DNA from: Amycolatopsis thermalba
GTDB taxonomy: Bacteria > Actinomycetota > Actinomycetes > Mycobacteriales > Pseudonocardiaceae
Direction: 5' to 3'
DNA length: 64,000 bases
NCBI RefSeq assembly: GCF_003385215.1
Contig: NZ_PQHW01000006.1
Coordinates: 1 to 64,000, forward strand
The stretch's first letter is position 1, and every line of letters begins with the position of its first letter. The notes below the pieces were generated by a model, which was not told the DNA's origin, searched no databases, and worked only from the letters and a program-made list of their open reading frames with translations. A program made the translations under genes and the position numbers. Of the stretch, positions 45,838 through 54,959 are shown piece after piece.

Positions 45838-46806
45838 TCAGCGCCAGTGCTCCCAGCCACTTTCGCCGTGGTACTGCTCACCGTCGACCGTCACGCCCGA
45901 ATCGGCCAGCGTGACCGAGCCGATCCGCCGCCAGCCCTCGGGCAGGTCGGCGAACGACGGGAACGTGGCGACCAGCGCGTGGTCCTCGCCGCCGGTCAGC
46001 ACCCAGGTCAGCGGGTCCGCGCCCAGCGCGGTGCCCACGTCGACCAGCTTCTGGTCGACCTCCAGGTGCTCGGTCAGCACGTCGATGCCCACGCCGGACG
46101 CCTCCGCGATGTGGCCGAGGTCGGCGAGCAGGCCGTCCGAGACGTCGATCATCGCCGTCGCCCCGGCGATCGCGGCCGCGGGGCCGGCGGCGTAGTCCGG
46201 TTCGGGCGCGCGCTGGGCGTTGACGACCGCGACCGGCGAGCGGAAACCGCGGCCGAGCGTGGCCAGACCGGCCGCGGCCCAGCCCAGCCGCCCGGACACC
46301 GCGACGATGTCCCCCGGCCGCGCGCCCGAACGCGTCACCGGCGCGCGGCCCTGCAGGTCACCGAGCGCGGTGATGCTCACCACGAGCTGGTCGGCGCGCA
46401 CCATGTCGCCGCCGACGACCCCGGCGCCGTCGCGCTGCGCTTCCGCCCACAGGCCGTCGCTGAGTTCCCGGACGACCTTCGCGGGCGTGTCCGGCGGGCA
46501 GGCGAGCCCGACGAGGACGGCCGTGGGCACCGCGCCCATCGCGGCGACGTCGGCGAAGTTCTCCGCCACCGCCTTGCGCCCGACCTGGTCCGGAGTGGAC
46601 CAGTCCAGCCGGAAGTGCACGCCCTGGACGAGGACGTCGGTCGTGGCGACTACCCGCCCGTCGGGCGCGGCCACGACCGCGGCGTCGTCGCCGGGTCCGA
46701 GGAGGGTCGGCGCGGGTTGTCTTCGGTTCTCGGTCACGGCGCGGATGAGGCCGAACTCACCCATTCCGGCGACCGTGCCGGAGTCGGATGCCTGGTGGGT
46801 TGACAT
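45838..46806 (-). CDS. thiL: Thiamine-monophosphate kinase
   Basis: 322 residues of the PurM/ThiL fold. LLGPGDDAAVV, TTDVLVQGVHFRLDWSTP, GRKAVAENFADVAAMGA and MIDVSDGLLADLGHI are characteristic magnesium- and substrate-binding segments. It phosphorylates thiamine monophosphate to thiamine diphosphate in the cytosol. It is divergent from the AsnC-type gene across about 110 bp. No TPP riboswitch was recognised in that short spacer. Confidence 0.95.
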   Translation of the reverse strand: MSTHQASDSGTVAGMGEFGLIRAVTENRRQPAPTLLGPGDDAAVVAAPDGRVVATTDVLVQGVHFRLDWSTPDQVGRKAVAENFADVAAMGAVPTAVLVGLACPPDTPAKVVRELSDGLWAEAQRDGAGVVGGDMVRADQLVVSITALGDLQGRAPVTRSGARPGDIVAVSGRLGWAAAGLATLGRGFRSPVAVVNAQRAPEPDYAAGPAAAIAGATAMIDVSDGLLADLGHIAEASGVGIDVLTEHLEVDQKLVDVGTALGADPLTWVLTGGEDHALVATFPSFADLPEGWRRIGSVTLADSGVTVDGEQYHGESGWEHWR

Positions 46807-46915
46807 GCGTCACCTCGGTCGCTCGATAGTCGGATGACCTAAATTCGTGGTTCGTGCGGTAGGTTCTCACCACGTTCCTACCTTGAGTTCGACGCCGGAG
46901 ACGAAGGGGCGCGCC

Positions 46916-47149
46916 GTGGTCCACGCATACATCCTCATCCAGACCGAAGTCGGCAAGGCCGCCGCGGTCGCGGCGGAGATCGCCGGGATCCCCGGCGTCA
47001 CCAGTTCCGAGGATGTGACCGGCCCCTACGACGTGATCGTGCGCGCCGAAGCCGACAACGTCGACCAGCTCGGGCAGCTCGTGGTCGCGAAGGTGCAGGG
47101 TGTCGAGGGCATCACGCGCACGCTGACCTGCCCCGTGGTGCACCTGTAA
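46916..47149 (+). CDS. Lrp/AsnC ligand-binding domain protein (no DNA-binding domain)
   Basis: 77 residues from GTG 46916 (VHAYILIQTEVGKAAAVAAE). It is only the RAM effector-binding domain of Lrp/AsnC regulators: TGPYDVIVRAEADNVDQLGQ and GITRTLTCPVVHL are typical. Without a helix-turn-helix it probably modulates another Lrp protein or senses a ligand alone. An inverted repeat GGTAGG-N13-CCTACC lies at 46858-46882 upstream. The DUF3515 gene follows after 3 bp. Confidence 0.9.
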   Translation: MVHAYILIQTEVGKAAAVAAEIAGIPGVTSSEDVTGPYDVIVRAEADNVDQLGQLVVAKVQGVEGITRTLTCPVVHL

Positions 47150-47152
47150 GCG

Positions 47153-47686
47153 ATGCCGGACACCGAGACCGGGGCACCGCCGCGGGCACTGCTGGTGGTC
47201 GCGGCCGTGCTGGTGGTCGTGCTGGCGGCCGGGGTCGCGGTCATCGGGCTGGTGGTGCGCGGCTCCGGTGACGAGGCGGGCCCGCTGGCGCTGGTGCCGG
47301 TGGACGCCCCGCAGGCCGGTTCGGCCGAGTGCGCGCAGCTGATCCCGGCGATGCCGGCGCAGCTGGACTCGAAGGGCACCGCGCTACCCCGCCGGACGAT
47401 CGCCGAACCCGCCCCGGAGGCGACGATCGCGTGGGGCTCCCCGGAGTCGATCGTGCTGCGCTGCGGGTTGGGCAAGCCACCGGAGCTGACGCCGACGAGC
47501 CAGTTGCGGGTGGTCAGCGGAGTGCAGTGGCTGCCGGTGGAGGGCCCGGGCTCGTCGACGTGGTACGTGGTCGACCGGGCGGTGTACGTGGCGCTGACGG
47601 TGCCCGACTCCGCGGGGACCGGGCCGCTGCAGCAGATCTCGGACACGGTGGCGGCCACGCTGCCCGCGGTGCCGCTGCGCTTCTGA
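47153..47686 (+). CDS. DUF3515 membrane-anchored protein
   Basis: 177 residues with one N-terminal membrane helix (ALLVVAAVLVVVLAAGVAVIGLVV) and an extracytoplasmic domain. AECAQLIPAMPAQLDSKGTA, IAWGSPESIVLRCG, VQWLPVEG and STWYVVDRAVYVALTVP match the DUF3515 family, found beside ddl in actinobacteria. Function unknown. It is probably co-transcribed with the AsnC-type gene and convergent with ddl. Confidence 0.88.
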   Translation: MPDTETGAPPRALLVVAAVLVVVLAAGVAVIGLVVRGSGDEAGPLALVPVDAPQAGSAECAQLIPAMPAQLDSKGTALPRRTIAEPAPEATIAWGSPESIVLRCGLGKPPELTPTSQLRVVSGVQWLPVEGPGSSTWYVVDRAVYVALTVPDSAGTGPLQQISDTVAATLPAVPLRF

Positions 47687-47704
47687 GCGCAGCGGCCGGC
47701 CGCC

Positions 47705-48790
47705 TCAGCGCAGCCCGGTGCCCCGTGCCAGCGCGGTGTCGATCAGCGTCGTCAGCAGGGTGCGGTAATCCACGCCGGTGACCTGCCACATCTTCGGGTA
47801 CGCCGACGTCGCCGTGAAGCCGGGCATCGTGTTGACCTCGTTGACCGTCAGTTCGCCGTTCGGGCCCACGAAGAAGTCCACCCGCGCCAGGCCCTGGCAG
47901 TCGAGCGCCTGGAACGCCTTCACCGCCTGCGCGCGCAGCTTCTCGGTGACCGAATCGTCCAACTTGGCGGGGATGTCCAGCTCCGCGTCCTCGCCGATGT
48001 ACTTCGTCTCGAAGTCGTACCAGGCGGACTCGTCGTCGGAGAGCACGCGCACCTCGGCCGGCAGCGACGCCTCCACCCGGCCGTCCGGGAACTCCAGCAC
48101 GCCGCACTCGACCTCGCGCCCCGGCACCGCCGCCTCGACCAGCACCTTCGGGTCGGTCTCGCGCGCCAGGGCGATCGCCGCATCCAGGTCGGCCCAGTCG
48201 GTCACCTTGCTGATCCCGATCGACGACCCCGCCCGCGACGGCTTGACGAACACCGGCAGCCCCAGCCGTTCCCGGTCCGCCTCGTCCAGAGTGGACTGTC
48301 CGCGGCGCAGCTCGACGTAACGCCCGACCGGCAGGCCCTCCGCGGCGAGGAGCTTCTTCGCGTAGCCCTTGTCCATCGCCACCGCGCTGGCCAGCACGCC
48401 CGGCCCCACGTACGGGATCCCGGCCAGCTCCAGCAGCCCCTGCAGCGTGCCGTCCTCACCGAAGGCGCCGTGCAGCACGGGGAAGACGACGTCGACACCA
48501 CCGAGCGCCTCGGCGCCGGGCTCGGTCACGACCAGCTCGCGCCGCGTCGGGTCCCCGGCGAGGACCAGCGACTGGCCGCCGTCGACCGAGGGCAGCCGCC
48601 GGTCGGAGATCGTGAGGGTCTTCGGGTCGGCGGTGCCGAGCACCCAGCCGCCCTCGCGGGTGATCCCGATGGGCACGACCTCGAAGCGGTCGCGGTCCAG
48701 ATGAGCCAGCACGCTGCCCGCCGACAGGCACGAGATCGTGTGCTCGGTGCTCCGGCCGCCGAACACCACGGCCACCCGCGTCTTCCTCAT
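47705..48790 (-). CDS. ddl: D-alanine--D-alanine ligase
   Basis: 361 residues. [20 protein letters not shown] at the N-terminus, the ATP-grasp segments [19 protein letters not shown] and [15 protein letters not shown], and [20 protein letters not shown] at the C-terminus. It joins two D-alanines for peptidoglycan synthesis, the target of D-cycloserine. In mycobacteria the same position holds ddlA. Confidence 0.97.
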   Translation of the reverse strand: MRKTRVAVVFGGRSTEHTISCLSAGSVLAHLDRDRFEVVPIGITREGGWVLGTADPKTLTISDRRLPSVDGGQSLVLAGDPTRRELVVTEPGAEALGGVDVVFPVLHGAFGEDGTLQGLLELAGIPYVGPGVLASAVAMDKGYAKKLLAAEGLPVGRYVELRRGQSTLDEADRERLGLPVFVKPSRAGSSIGISKVTDWADLDAAIALARETDPKVLVEAAVPGREVECGVLEFPDGRVEASLPAEVRVLSDDESAWYDFETKYIGEDAELDIPAKLDDSVTEKLRAQAVKAFQALDCQGLARVDFFVGPNGELTVNEVNTMPGFTATSAYPKMWQVTGVDYRTLLTTLIDTALARGTGLR

Positions 48791-48826
48791 GGGCCGTCAC
48801 CCTACCGGGCTCTTGCCCTGATCCGG

Positions 48827-50197
48827 TCAGCGCAGTAAGCCCACCAGCTCGTCCAGCGCGCCGCCCAACGCCTCGCGCGAACAGCCCGCGTAACCGATCG
48901 CCACGCCATACGCCGTGGGCGTTCCCGCGAAGTGGCGGGCCAAACCATCGAGACGGATCCCGCGCATCCGTCCCGCCGCGAGGCACTCCCGTTCGGCCTC
49001 GGCGGACGTGAACGGCACCACCAGGTGCGCGCCCGCGTCGTCGCCCAGCACCGGGATCCCGGCCGCCCGCAAGGCGGACACCAGCACCACCCGCCGCTCG
49101 GACAACTCACGGCGCAGTTTCCGCAGGTGACGGCCCAGGTCACCGTGCCGCGCGAGCTCGATCAGCACGCGCTGCCCGGCCGGCGACGGACGGGTTCCGG
49201 TGCGGTCGCGGTGCCCCAGCACCGACGACGTCACCGCGCCCGGCGCGACCATCCAGCCGGCGCCGAGGGTGGGCGTGAGGATCTTGCTGGTCGTGCCCAG
49301 GTGCACCACGACGTCCGGCGCGAGCGCGGCCAGCAGCGGCAGCGGGGCGACGTCGAACCGCAGCTCACCGTCGTAGTCGTCCTCGATGATGAGCATGTTC
49401 TCGGCGCGGGCCCGCTCGACGAGCTCCACCCGGCGGGCCGCGTTGAGCCGCGACCCCATCGGGTACTGGTGCGCCGGCGAGCAGTAGACGCCGCGCACGC
49501 CGGGCGGGATCGCGTCGGTGCGCAGGCCCTCGCCGTCCACCGGCACCCCGACGACCTTCAGCCCGGCGCTCAGGAACGCCTCCACCGCGCGCTGGTAGCC
49601 GGGCTCCTCGACGGCGACCGTGTCCCCGGCCCGGAACACGGCCCCGGCCAGCTCGAACACCGCGGCGGTGGTGCCGCCGGTGGCCAGCACGGAGTCGGTG
49701 CCGACCGCCAGCCCGCGGTGGCGCAGCAGGTGCTCGGCGATCGCCGCCCGGTACTCCGGCAGGCCGGCGCGGTGCGCGCGGGTCAGCGGCGGGGTGTCGG
49801 CGGCGGCGCGCAAGGCCCGGCGCCAGGCGGCGCGGTCGATGCCCGCCGCCCACGGCGTGCCCGGGGTGAGGTCGAGCAGCTCGTCCGGTTCGGCGACCTC
49901 GCCCGGGACCGCCCGGTGGACCGGCCGGTCGCTCGGTGGTGAAGTGGTGACGTAGGTGCCCGAGCCGTGCCGCCCGGTGATCCAGCCTTCGGCGTGCAGC
50001 TGGTCGTAGGCGGCCGAGGTGACCGTGCGGCTCACGCCCAGCCGCGCGGCCAGGGCGCGGGTGGACGGCAGCCGGTCGCCGCCGCGCAGGTGCCCGGTCG
50101 CGGCCGCGTCGCGCAGGGCGTCGGCGAGCTGCACGGCCAGCGGGGTCCCGGACTCGCGGTCGAGGGCGACGGGCAGCGCGGTGGCGGGCTGGGACAC
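48827..50197 (-). CDS. MocR/PdxR-type transcriptional regulator
   Basis: 456 residues from GTG 50197. An N-terminal GntR winged helix (GDRLPSTRALAARLGVSRTV) is fused to an aminotransferase class I fold. The PLP lysine lies in TTSKILTPTLGAGWM, with IEDDYDGELRFD upstream. Such proteins often control PLP synthesis or the gene next to them. It is divergent from a PPOX-type flavoprotein gene across a short spacer with an inverted repeat, so that gene is the likely target. Confidence 0.9.
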   Translation of the reverse strand: MSQPATALPVALDRESGTPLAVQLADALRDAAATGHLRGGDRLPSTRALAARLGVSRTVTSAAYDQLHAEGWITGRHGSGTYVTTSPPSDRPVHRAVPGEVAEPDELLDLTPGTPWAAGIDRAAWRRALRAAADTPPLTRAHRAGLPEYRAAIAEHLLRHRGLAVGTDSVLATGGTTAAVFELAGAVFRAGDTVAVEEPGYQRAVEAFLSAGLKVVGVPVDGEGLRTDAIPPGVRGVYCSPAHQYPMGSRLNAARRVELVERARAENMLIIEDDYDGELRFDVAPLPLLAALAPDVVVHLGTTSKILTPTLGAGWMVAPGAVTSSVLGHRDRTGTRPSPAGQRVLIELARHGDLGRHLRKLRRELSERRVVLVSALRAAGIPVLGDDAGAHLVVPFTSAEAERECLAAGRMRGIRLDGLARHFAGTPTAYGVAIGYAGCSREALGGALDELVGLLR

Positions 50198-50225
50198 GCG
50201 AAGTGGCCTTTCGTTTTGCTCCGAA

Positions 50226-50253
50226 AGTGGATCTACTGGAAGTCCACTATACG
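50226..50253. promoter_or_regulatory. Operator/promoter between MocR gene and PPOX gene
   Basis: AGTGGA (50226-50231) and TCCACT (50243-50248) form an inverted repeat with 11 bp between the arms. TATACG (50248-50253) follows as a possible -10 for the PPOX gene, whose ATG is at 50269. The 71 bp divergent spacer makes MocR binding here likely. Confidence 0.5.
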
Positions 50254-50268
50254 CCGCATGCTGACGGC

Positions 50269-50919
50269 ATGACCACACTCTCGCCGACCCCGCGCAGTAC
50301 CCTGACCCGCAAGAAGGACCGCGCGGCCACCGATCGCGAGCGCCTGTACGAGGTGCTCGACGAGGGCCTGATCTGCCACCTCGGGCTGGTGCTGAACGGC
50401 TCGCCCGTCGTGGTGCCCACCGGGTACGGCCGCGACGGCGACACGCTGTACTTCCACGGCTCGACCGGTTCGGGGAACCTGCGCGCGGCGGCGCGGGGCA
50501 TCGACGTGTGTGTGACGGTCACGCTGGTCGACGGTCTGGTGTACGCGCGCTCGCTCAACAACCACTCGATGAACTACCGCAGCGCGGTGGTGCACGGAAC
50601 CGCGCGGCTGGTGACGGGCGAGGAGAAGATGCACGGGCTGCACGTGGTGACCGAGCACCTGACGCCGGGCTCGTGGGACCACGCGCGGGCGGTGAACGCG
50701 AAGGAGCTGGCGTCGGTTTCGGTGCTGGCGCTGGACCTGGCGGAGGCGTCGGTGAAGATCCGCGCGGGCGAGCCGATCGACGATCCGGAGGACATGGACA
50801 GCCACGAGATCTGGGCCGGGGTGGTGCCGGTCCAGACCACCTTCGGCGAGCCAGTGCCGGCCGCGTACACGCCCGAGGGCGCCCCGATTCCGCCGCACGT
50901 GCGTGCTCGTGGCCGGTAG
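50269..50919 (+). CDS. Pyridoxamine 5'-phosphate oxidase-like flavin protein
   Basis: 216 residues from ATG 50269. It has a split-barrel flavin fold: LICHLGLVLNGSPVVVPTGY, YFHGSTGSGNLRAAARG and VYARSLNNHSMNYRSAVVHG are typical of the FMN-binding PPOX/Pnp family. Members bind FMN, F420 or haem; true pyridoxamine oxidase activity is not implied. Pairing with a MocR regulator suggests a vitamin B6-related or detoxification role. Confidence 0.85.
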   Translation: MTTLSPTPRSTLTRKKDRAATDRERLYEVLDEGLICHLGLVLNGSPVVVPTGYGRDGDTLYFHGSTGSGNLRAAARGIDVCVTVTLVDGLVYARSLNNHSMNYRSAVVHGTARLVTGEEKMHGLHVVTEHLTPGSWDHARAVNAKELASVSVLALDLAEASVKIRAGEPIDDPEDMDSHEIWAGVVPVQTTFGEPVPAAYTPEGAPIPPHVRARGR

Positions 50920-50961
50920 CGCGGGGGCTCGCCGACGCCGTGCTCCGCGGGGGAGCGCGGA

Positions 50962-51970
50962 TCACTCGTCGCCGCCGGTGATGTCGCCTACGCTCGTCGG
51001 GATGCCCTTGATCATGTCGATGATCGTCTTGCCGGCGAGGCCCCGGTAGCCGAACCACGGGTCCGTCAGGTACTTGATCGCCTGCTCGAACTTCTCGGCG
51101 CCCGCCGGGCCGAACAGCGTGCCCAGCTGCGCCACCGAGAAGTTGCTGATCTTGTCGAACCTCTCCAGCATCACGGGCGTGACACCCTCGATTTCGGACA
51201 GCTCGTCCTTGATCGCCTGGGACATCTGCTCGGACAAGCAGTGGTGCGTCTTGGGGACCGGCGCCGGGGTGGTGTCGGTGGGCTTCGGTGTAGCGGGCGG
51301 CGGCGGGCCCGGCTCGTTCAGCTTCGGGCCGCCCGAAACCGGCGCTCCCGTGTTGACCGGCGCCGGGCCGTTCGAACCGGGCTTCGCCGACGGGGGCTTG
51401 GCTCCGGCGAGGTCCACCAGCTTCCGGGTCAGCTCGGCGATCTTCGCGCCGATCTTGCCCAGCGCGGTCGCCACCATGCCGATCGTGGTGCCGATGAAGA
51501 CCACGATCGACGCCCCGAACGACACCGGCGCCAGCGCCGCCGCGATCAGCACGCCCTTGATGATCGTCGCCAGCAGCATGGCGATCAGGTCGCGCACGAT
51601 GCCGCGGAAGGCGCCCACCAGGCCACCGGCGACCTTCATCGACTTCCCGGCGTTCTCCAGGTAACCGCCGATCGGGTCGAGCTGGTCGGTCACCGCCTCC
51701 ATGCTCTTGCGGAAACTGGTCGGCCCCCTCGCCGGACCAGCTCTCCATCAGCGTCGCGAGCTCGGCCTGCACCGCCTTCTCGGCCGCCTCGATGCCCTCG
51801 GGATCGCCCCACATGATGTCCAGCGGCCACCGCCACACCGAACTGTGCTCGATCAGCCACCCGATCCCCGCCGTCAGCAGGCTGCCGATCGGGTCGAGCA
51901 CGAGCCCCAGCGTCTCCAGCGCCATCCCGGCCGTGTGCAGGCCGACGTCCCCGGGCTGGTACTCGCTCAC
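50962..51970 (-). pseudogene. WXG100/T7SS-like membrane protein, frameshifted
   Basis: Frame one from GTG 51970 (SEYQPGDVGLHTAG) has a helical N-terminus with WSGEGADQF, a WXG-type sequence, then loses frame. Frame two continues FRKSMEAVTDQLDPIGGYLE into a hydrophobic middle (LIAMLLATIIKGVLIAAALA), a proline-rich linker and a C-terminal domain ending GITGGDE-like. CAGTTTCCGC at about 51710 would join the frames if one T were removed. Unfrozen length would be about 335 residues. It looks like an ESX-type substrate or partner; the C-terminal domain is not recognised. It could be a real pseudogene or a sequencing slip. Confidence 0.6.
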
Positions 51971-52507
51971 GCCGTGAATCCCAGCAACCCGGCGGCGGTC
52001 CCGGAGTCGCGCGCGTCGTGGGCCTTCGCGGCTTCGCGCACGTTGTCCGCGAACTCGGTGATCGTGCCCGAGTACGTGTTCAGCTGATCCTCGGCCTTGC
52101 CGCACCACAACGTCACACCGGCGCCGAAGATCTGCCCCACCATCCCGAAGATGCCGATGTCGCCGACGCACCCGCCGACCACCCCGGCCGTCCCCGGGCG
52201 CGGCCGTCGCGGAACCGGCGGTGTCGCTTCCGCCTCGGGCTGGGCGAAGTCCTCCGGCTCGTCCTCGACCGGCGGCAGGAAACTCCGGATCACGTCGGCG
52301 GATTCGCCCTCACCGGCGATCACCACGAACGAATCGGCAACCGTCCGCGCGGCCCGCCGCTGCCCCTCCCGCACGGCCTGCATGATCGCCGCGGTGAGCC
52401 GGGCCGAGGTCGCACGCGCGGTGCCCGGGTTCGAGGCGTTGCAGCGCACCGTTCGGCGCGATCGTGACGGTCACCGACCCGTCCGGGGACCGCACCGTCG
52501 GCGACAC
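51967..52507 (-). pseudogene. YbaB-like T7SS-associated protein, frameshifted
   Basis: The start (GTG 52507, SPTVRSPDGSVTVTIAPNGA) resembles YbaB/EbfC-like proteins found beside WXG100 genes. The first frame continues LEPGHRACDLGPA; the second, open from 52449, resumes as RLTAAIMQAVREGQRRAART and runs to LLGFTA. One GGCCCGG repeat unit seems lost (5 bp) at about 52400, breaking the frame. The C-terminal part contains WCGKAEDQLNTYSGTITEFA, WXG-like. The stop overlaps the next gene's GTG by four bases. Confidence 0.55.
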
Positions 52508-52537
52508 TTCGCCGAGCTTTCCCGAAGGGGCGAAACG

Positions 52538-53002
52538 TCAGTCGCGCACCGGTCCGGCGACCGGATCCAGGTGGTACGGCCGCATGACCCGGCCGCCGCT
52601 GCGGTAGACGTGCACGCTGATCGCCGGGTCGGGGCCGTCGTTGCGCACCTGGTGCACGTACCCGGGCCCGAAGACCCGCGACTGCCCCGCCGACAACGGG
52701 TGCACCTCGGTCACGCCGCGCCGCTCGACGGTTTCGGTGAGCCGACCGCTGACGACGGTGAACGCGCCCGTCGAATGCCCGTGGTCGTGCAGGTCGGTGT
52801 GCTGGCCGGGCAGCCAGCCCATCAGCCAGATCTCCTCGTCCGCACGCGCTTCGACGAGCGCGGAGAACCGCGTGTCCGGGTCGTAGCGCAGCAGGTGCCG
52901 CCAGCGGTCGCGGTCGGCGGCGAACTCGAGCGCGACGCGCACCGGGTGGCGCAGGACGGGCTTTTCGGTCAGGGCAATGGTGTTGTCCGGAACGGCGAAC
53001 AT
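52538..53002 (-). CDS. cdo: Cysteine dioxygenase
   Basis: 154 residues of the cupin-type cysteine dioxygenase family: PGQHTDLHDHGHSTGAFTVV gives two iron ligands and GYVHQVRNDG the third. It oxidises cysteine to cysteine sulfinate. It is preceded by a leader peptide rich in cysteine codons, so it is probably induced when cysteine is plentiful. GAGGA lies 11 bases before ATG 53002. Confidence 0.92.
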   Translation of the reverse strand: MFAVPDNTIALTEKPVLRHPVRVALEFAADRDRWRHLLRYDPDTRFSALVEARADEEIWLMGWLPGQHTDLHDHGHSTGAFTVVSGRLTETVERRGVTEVHPLSAGQSRVFGPGYVHQVRNDGPDPAISVHVYRSGGRVMRPYHLDPVAGPVRD

Positions 53003-53022
53003 GAAAACAGGTGTCCTCGGAA

Positions 53023-53064
53023 GTAAAAGGGGTTGTCGGCAGGCTGGGCTGGGTCAGCGACAAC
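53023..53064 (-). promoter_or_regulatory. Attenuator-like hairpin between leader and cdo
   Basis: In the minus-strand RNA GUUGUCG (53064-53058), covering the last two Cys codons and the Arg codon of the leader, pairs with CGACAAC (53038-53032). The 3' arm is followed by CCCUUUU. Ribosome position on the cysteine codons should decide whether this hairpin forms, controlling transcription into cdo. The anti-structure was not worked out. Confidence 0.5.
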
Positions 53065-53128
53065 AACAAGGACACAGCGCGGCCGCACGGCGGAGATCCC
53101 GCCGGGTCATCTGGCCACGCGTCGTCAT
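53054..53128 (-). CDS. Poly-cysteine leader peptide of cdo
   Basis: A 24-codon ORF from ATG 53128 ends LCPCCCR: four cysteine codons among the last six residues, right before the stop. It begins MTTRGQMTRRDLRR, which looks like a basic filler. TTGACG (53164-53159) and TTGGGT (53141-53136), 17 bp apart, place the transcription start at or next to the ATG, so it may be leaderless. Polycysteine leader ORFs that attenuate downstream sulfur genes are known in mycobacteria. It lies in the 176 bp gap between gpsA and cdo. Confidence 0.65.
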   Translation of the reverse strand: MTTRGQMTRRDLRRAAALCPCCCR

Positions 53129-53178
53129 GGCGCCCACCCAACCAGCGGGCCGGGCGGGCGTCAACTCCGTTCCACCTA

Positions 53179-54186
53179 CTAGGACCACTCGTGTTTCTGC
53201 CTGCGCCCGAGCAGCTCGGCGCCCACCTGCCGCGGGTCGGCGCCCTCGTGGCACACGCGGTGCATCGCGTCCGTGATCGGCATGTCGACGCCGTGTTTGC
53301 GCGCCAGCTCCCGGATGGACGTGCACGACATCACACCCTCGGCGACCTGGCCGCCGGCCGCGGCCTGCGCCTGCTCCAGCGTCTCGCCCCGCCCCAGCCG
53401 CTCGCCGAACGTGCGGTTGCGCGACAGCGGGGACGAACACGTCGCCACGAGGTCGCCGACCCCGGCGAGCCCGGCGAAGGTCAGCGGGTCGGCGCCCAGC
53501 TTCGTGCCCAGCCGCGCCATCTCCGCCAGCCCGCGCGTGATGAGCGTGGCCGTGGTGTTGGCGCCCAGGCCCATGCCGACCGCCATGCCGCAGCTCAGCG
53601 CGATGACGTTCTTCGCCGCGCCACCGACCTCGCAGCCCACCACGTCGGTGTTGGTGTAGGGCCGGAAGTAGGAGTTGAAGCTGGCCTGCTGGATCGCGAC
53701 CGCCCGGTCGTGGTCGGTGCACGCGAGCACCGCGGCGGCCGGCTGCCCCTGCGCGATCTCGCGCGCCAGGTTCGGGCCGGACACCACCACGATCTCGTTC
53801 CCGGACACCCCGCTGATCTCGGCGATCACCTCGCTCATCCGCTTGAGCGTGCCGAGTTCGACACCCTTGGCGAGGCTGACCAGGATCGCGCCGGAGGGCA
53901 GGAGCTCCCGCCAGCCGGTGAGGTTCGCGCGCAGGCTCTGGCTCGGCACGGCCAGCACGACCGCCTCCGTACCGGCCAGCGCCTCGGCCGGATCGTGCGT
54001 GGCCGTCAGGTTCGCGGGCAGCTCGATGTCCGGGAGGTATCCGCTGTTGCTGTGCTTGTCGCGGATCTCCCCGGCCACCTCGGCTCGCCGGGCCCACATC
54101 GTCACGTCCCGGCCCGCGTCGGCGAGCACCTTGGCGAACGCGGTGCCCCACGAACCCGCGCCGAGCACGGTGATGCGCTGCACCAT
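53179..54186 (-). CDS. gpsA: Glycerol-3-phosphate dehydrogenase [NAD(P)+]
   Basis: 335 residues. The Rossmann motif [56 protein letters not shown] and [20 protein letters not shown] (with catalytic Lys) are all present. It reduces dihydroxyacetone phosphate to glycerol-3-phosphate for phospholipids. It follows plsC by 2 bp, so the two form a lipid-synthesis pair. Confidence 0.97.
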   Translation of the reverse strand: MVQRITVLGAGSWGTAFAKVLADAGRDVTMWARRAEVAGEIRDKHSNSGYLPDIELPANLTATHDPAEALAGTEAVVLAVPSQSLRANLTGWRELLPSGAILVSLAKGVELGTLKRMSEVIAEISGVSGNEIVVVSGPNLAREIAQGQPAAAVLACTDHDRAVAIQQASFNSYFRPYTNTDVVGCEVGGAAKNVIALSCGMAVGMGLGANTTATLITRGLAEMARLGTKLGADPLTFAGLAGVGDLVATCSSPLSRNRTFGERLGRGETLEQAQAAAGGQVAEGVMSCTSIRELARKHGVDMPITDAMHRVCHEGADPRQVGAELLGRRQKHEWS

Positions 54187-54188
54187 CG

Positions 54189-54890
54189 TCAGTCCGCCAC
54201 CTCGGGCTTGCGCGCCGGTGGCTGTTCGCCGCGGACCTCGGCCAGCAGCTCGGTGACCCGCTCCATGAGCAGTTCCGTCACCTCCCGCAGCAGCGGCCCG
54301 GTCTGCGGCTTGCCGCGGTAGGCGGACAGGTCGACCGGGTCGCCGACCTTGTGCGTCACGGTCGTGCGCGGGATGAGCCGCACCTTCTTGTGGTAGAAGT
54401 CCAGGATCTGCTGGGTGCCCCAGCGCGCGACCGGGATCACCGGGACGTCGTTGTCCAGCGCCAGCCGCGCGACCCCGGTGTGGGACCGCTTCGGCCAGCC
54501 CTGCGGGTCCTTGGTGATGGTGCCCTCGGGGTAGATGACGACGACCTTGCCCTCCCGCAGCGCCTGGTGCGCGGCGCGGAGGCTGTCCCCGGCCTGCGCC
54601 GATCCGCGGTAGACCGGGATGCTGCCCGCGCCCACCAGGATCTTGCCGAAGATCGGCGTCCGGGCGAGGCTGTCCTTGGCCAGGAACCGCGGGACGCGCT
54701 TCTGGCGGTGGATGAACACCGCGTCGACGGCGGGGTCCATGTGCGAGACGTGGTTCATGACCACCAGCGCCGGACCCTCCCGCGGGATGCGCTCGGCGCC
54801 GGTGTAGACCCGCCTGCCGATCCAGCTCACCGGGTAGAACAGCACCGCGGCGGCTCCGACCCAGAACCCGCCCTTCTCACGACCGGCCAA
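54189..54890 (-). CDS. plsC: 1-acyl-glycerol-3-phosphate acyltransferase
   Basis: 233 residues. The acyltransferase motif [11 protein letters not shown] (HX4D), [18 protein letters not shown] and [11 protein letters not shown] are diagnostic. It adds the second acyl chain to make phosphatidic acid at the membrane. The start is TTG 54890, supported by AGGAGG just upstream. It is followed directly by gpsA. Confidence 0.93.
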   Translation of the reverse strand: MAGREKGGFWVGAAAVLFYPVSWIGRRVYTGAERIPREGPALVVMNHVSHMDPAVDAVFIHRQKRVPRFLAKDSLARTPIFGKILVGAGSIPVYRGSAQAGDSLRAAHQALREGKVVVIYPEGTITKDPQGWPKRSHTGVARLALDNDVPVIPVARWGTQQILDFYHKKVRLIPRTTVTHKVGDPVDLSAYRGKPQTGPLLREVTELLMERVTELLAEVRGEQPPARKPEVAD

Positions 54891-54959
54891 GACTCCTCCT
54901 GCTGTGGTGTGTGCTGCCGGTAGCTGATCCTAGGTGCACGATTGCGGAAAGATGGGGGC

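Noticed and set aside
46807..46915. TPP riboswitch before thiL
   Set aside because: The spacer is short and shows no recognisable THI-box; ThiL is usually not riboswitch-controlled.
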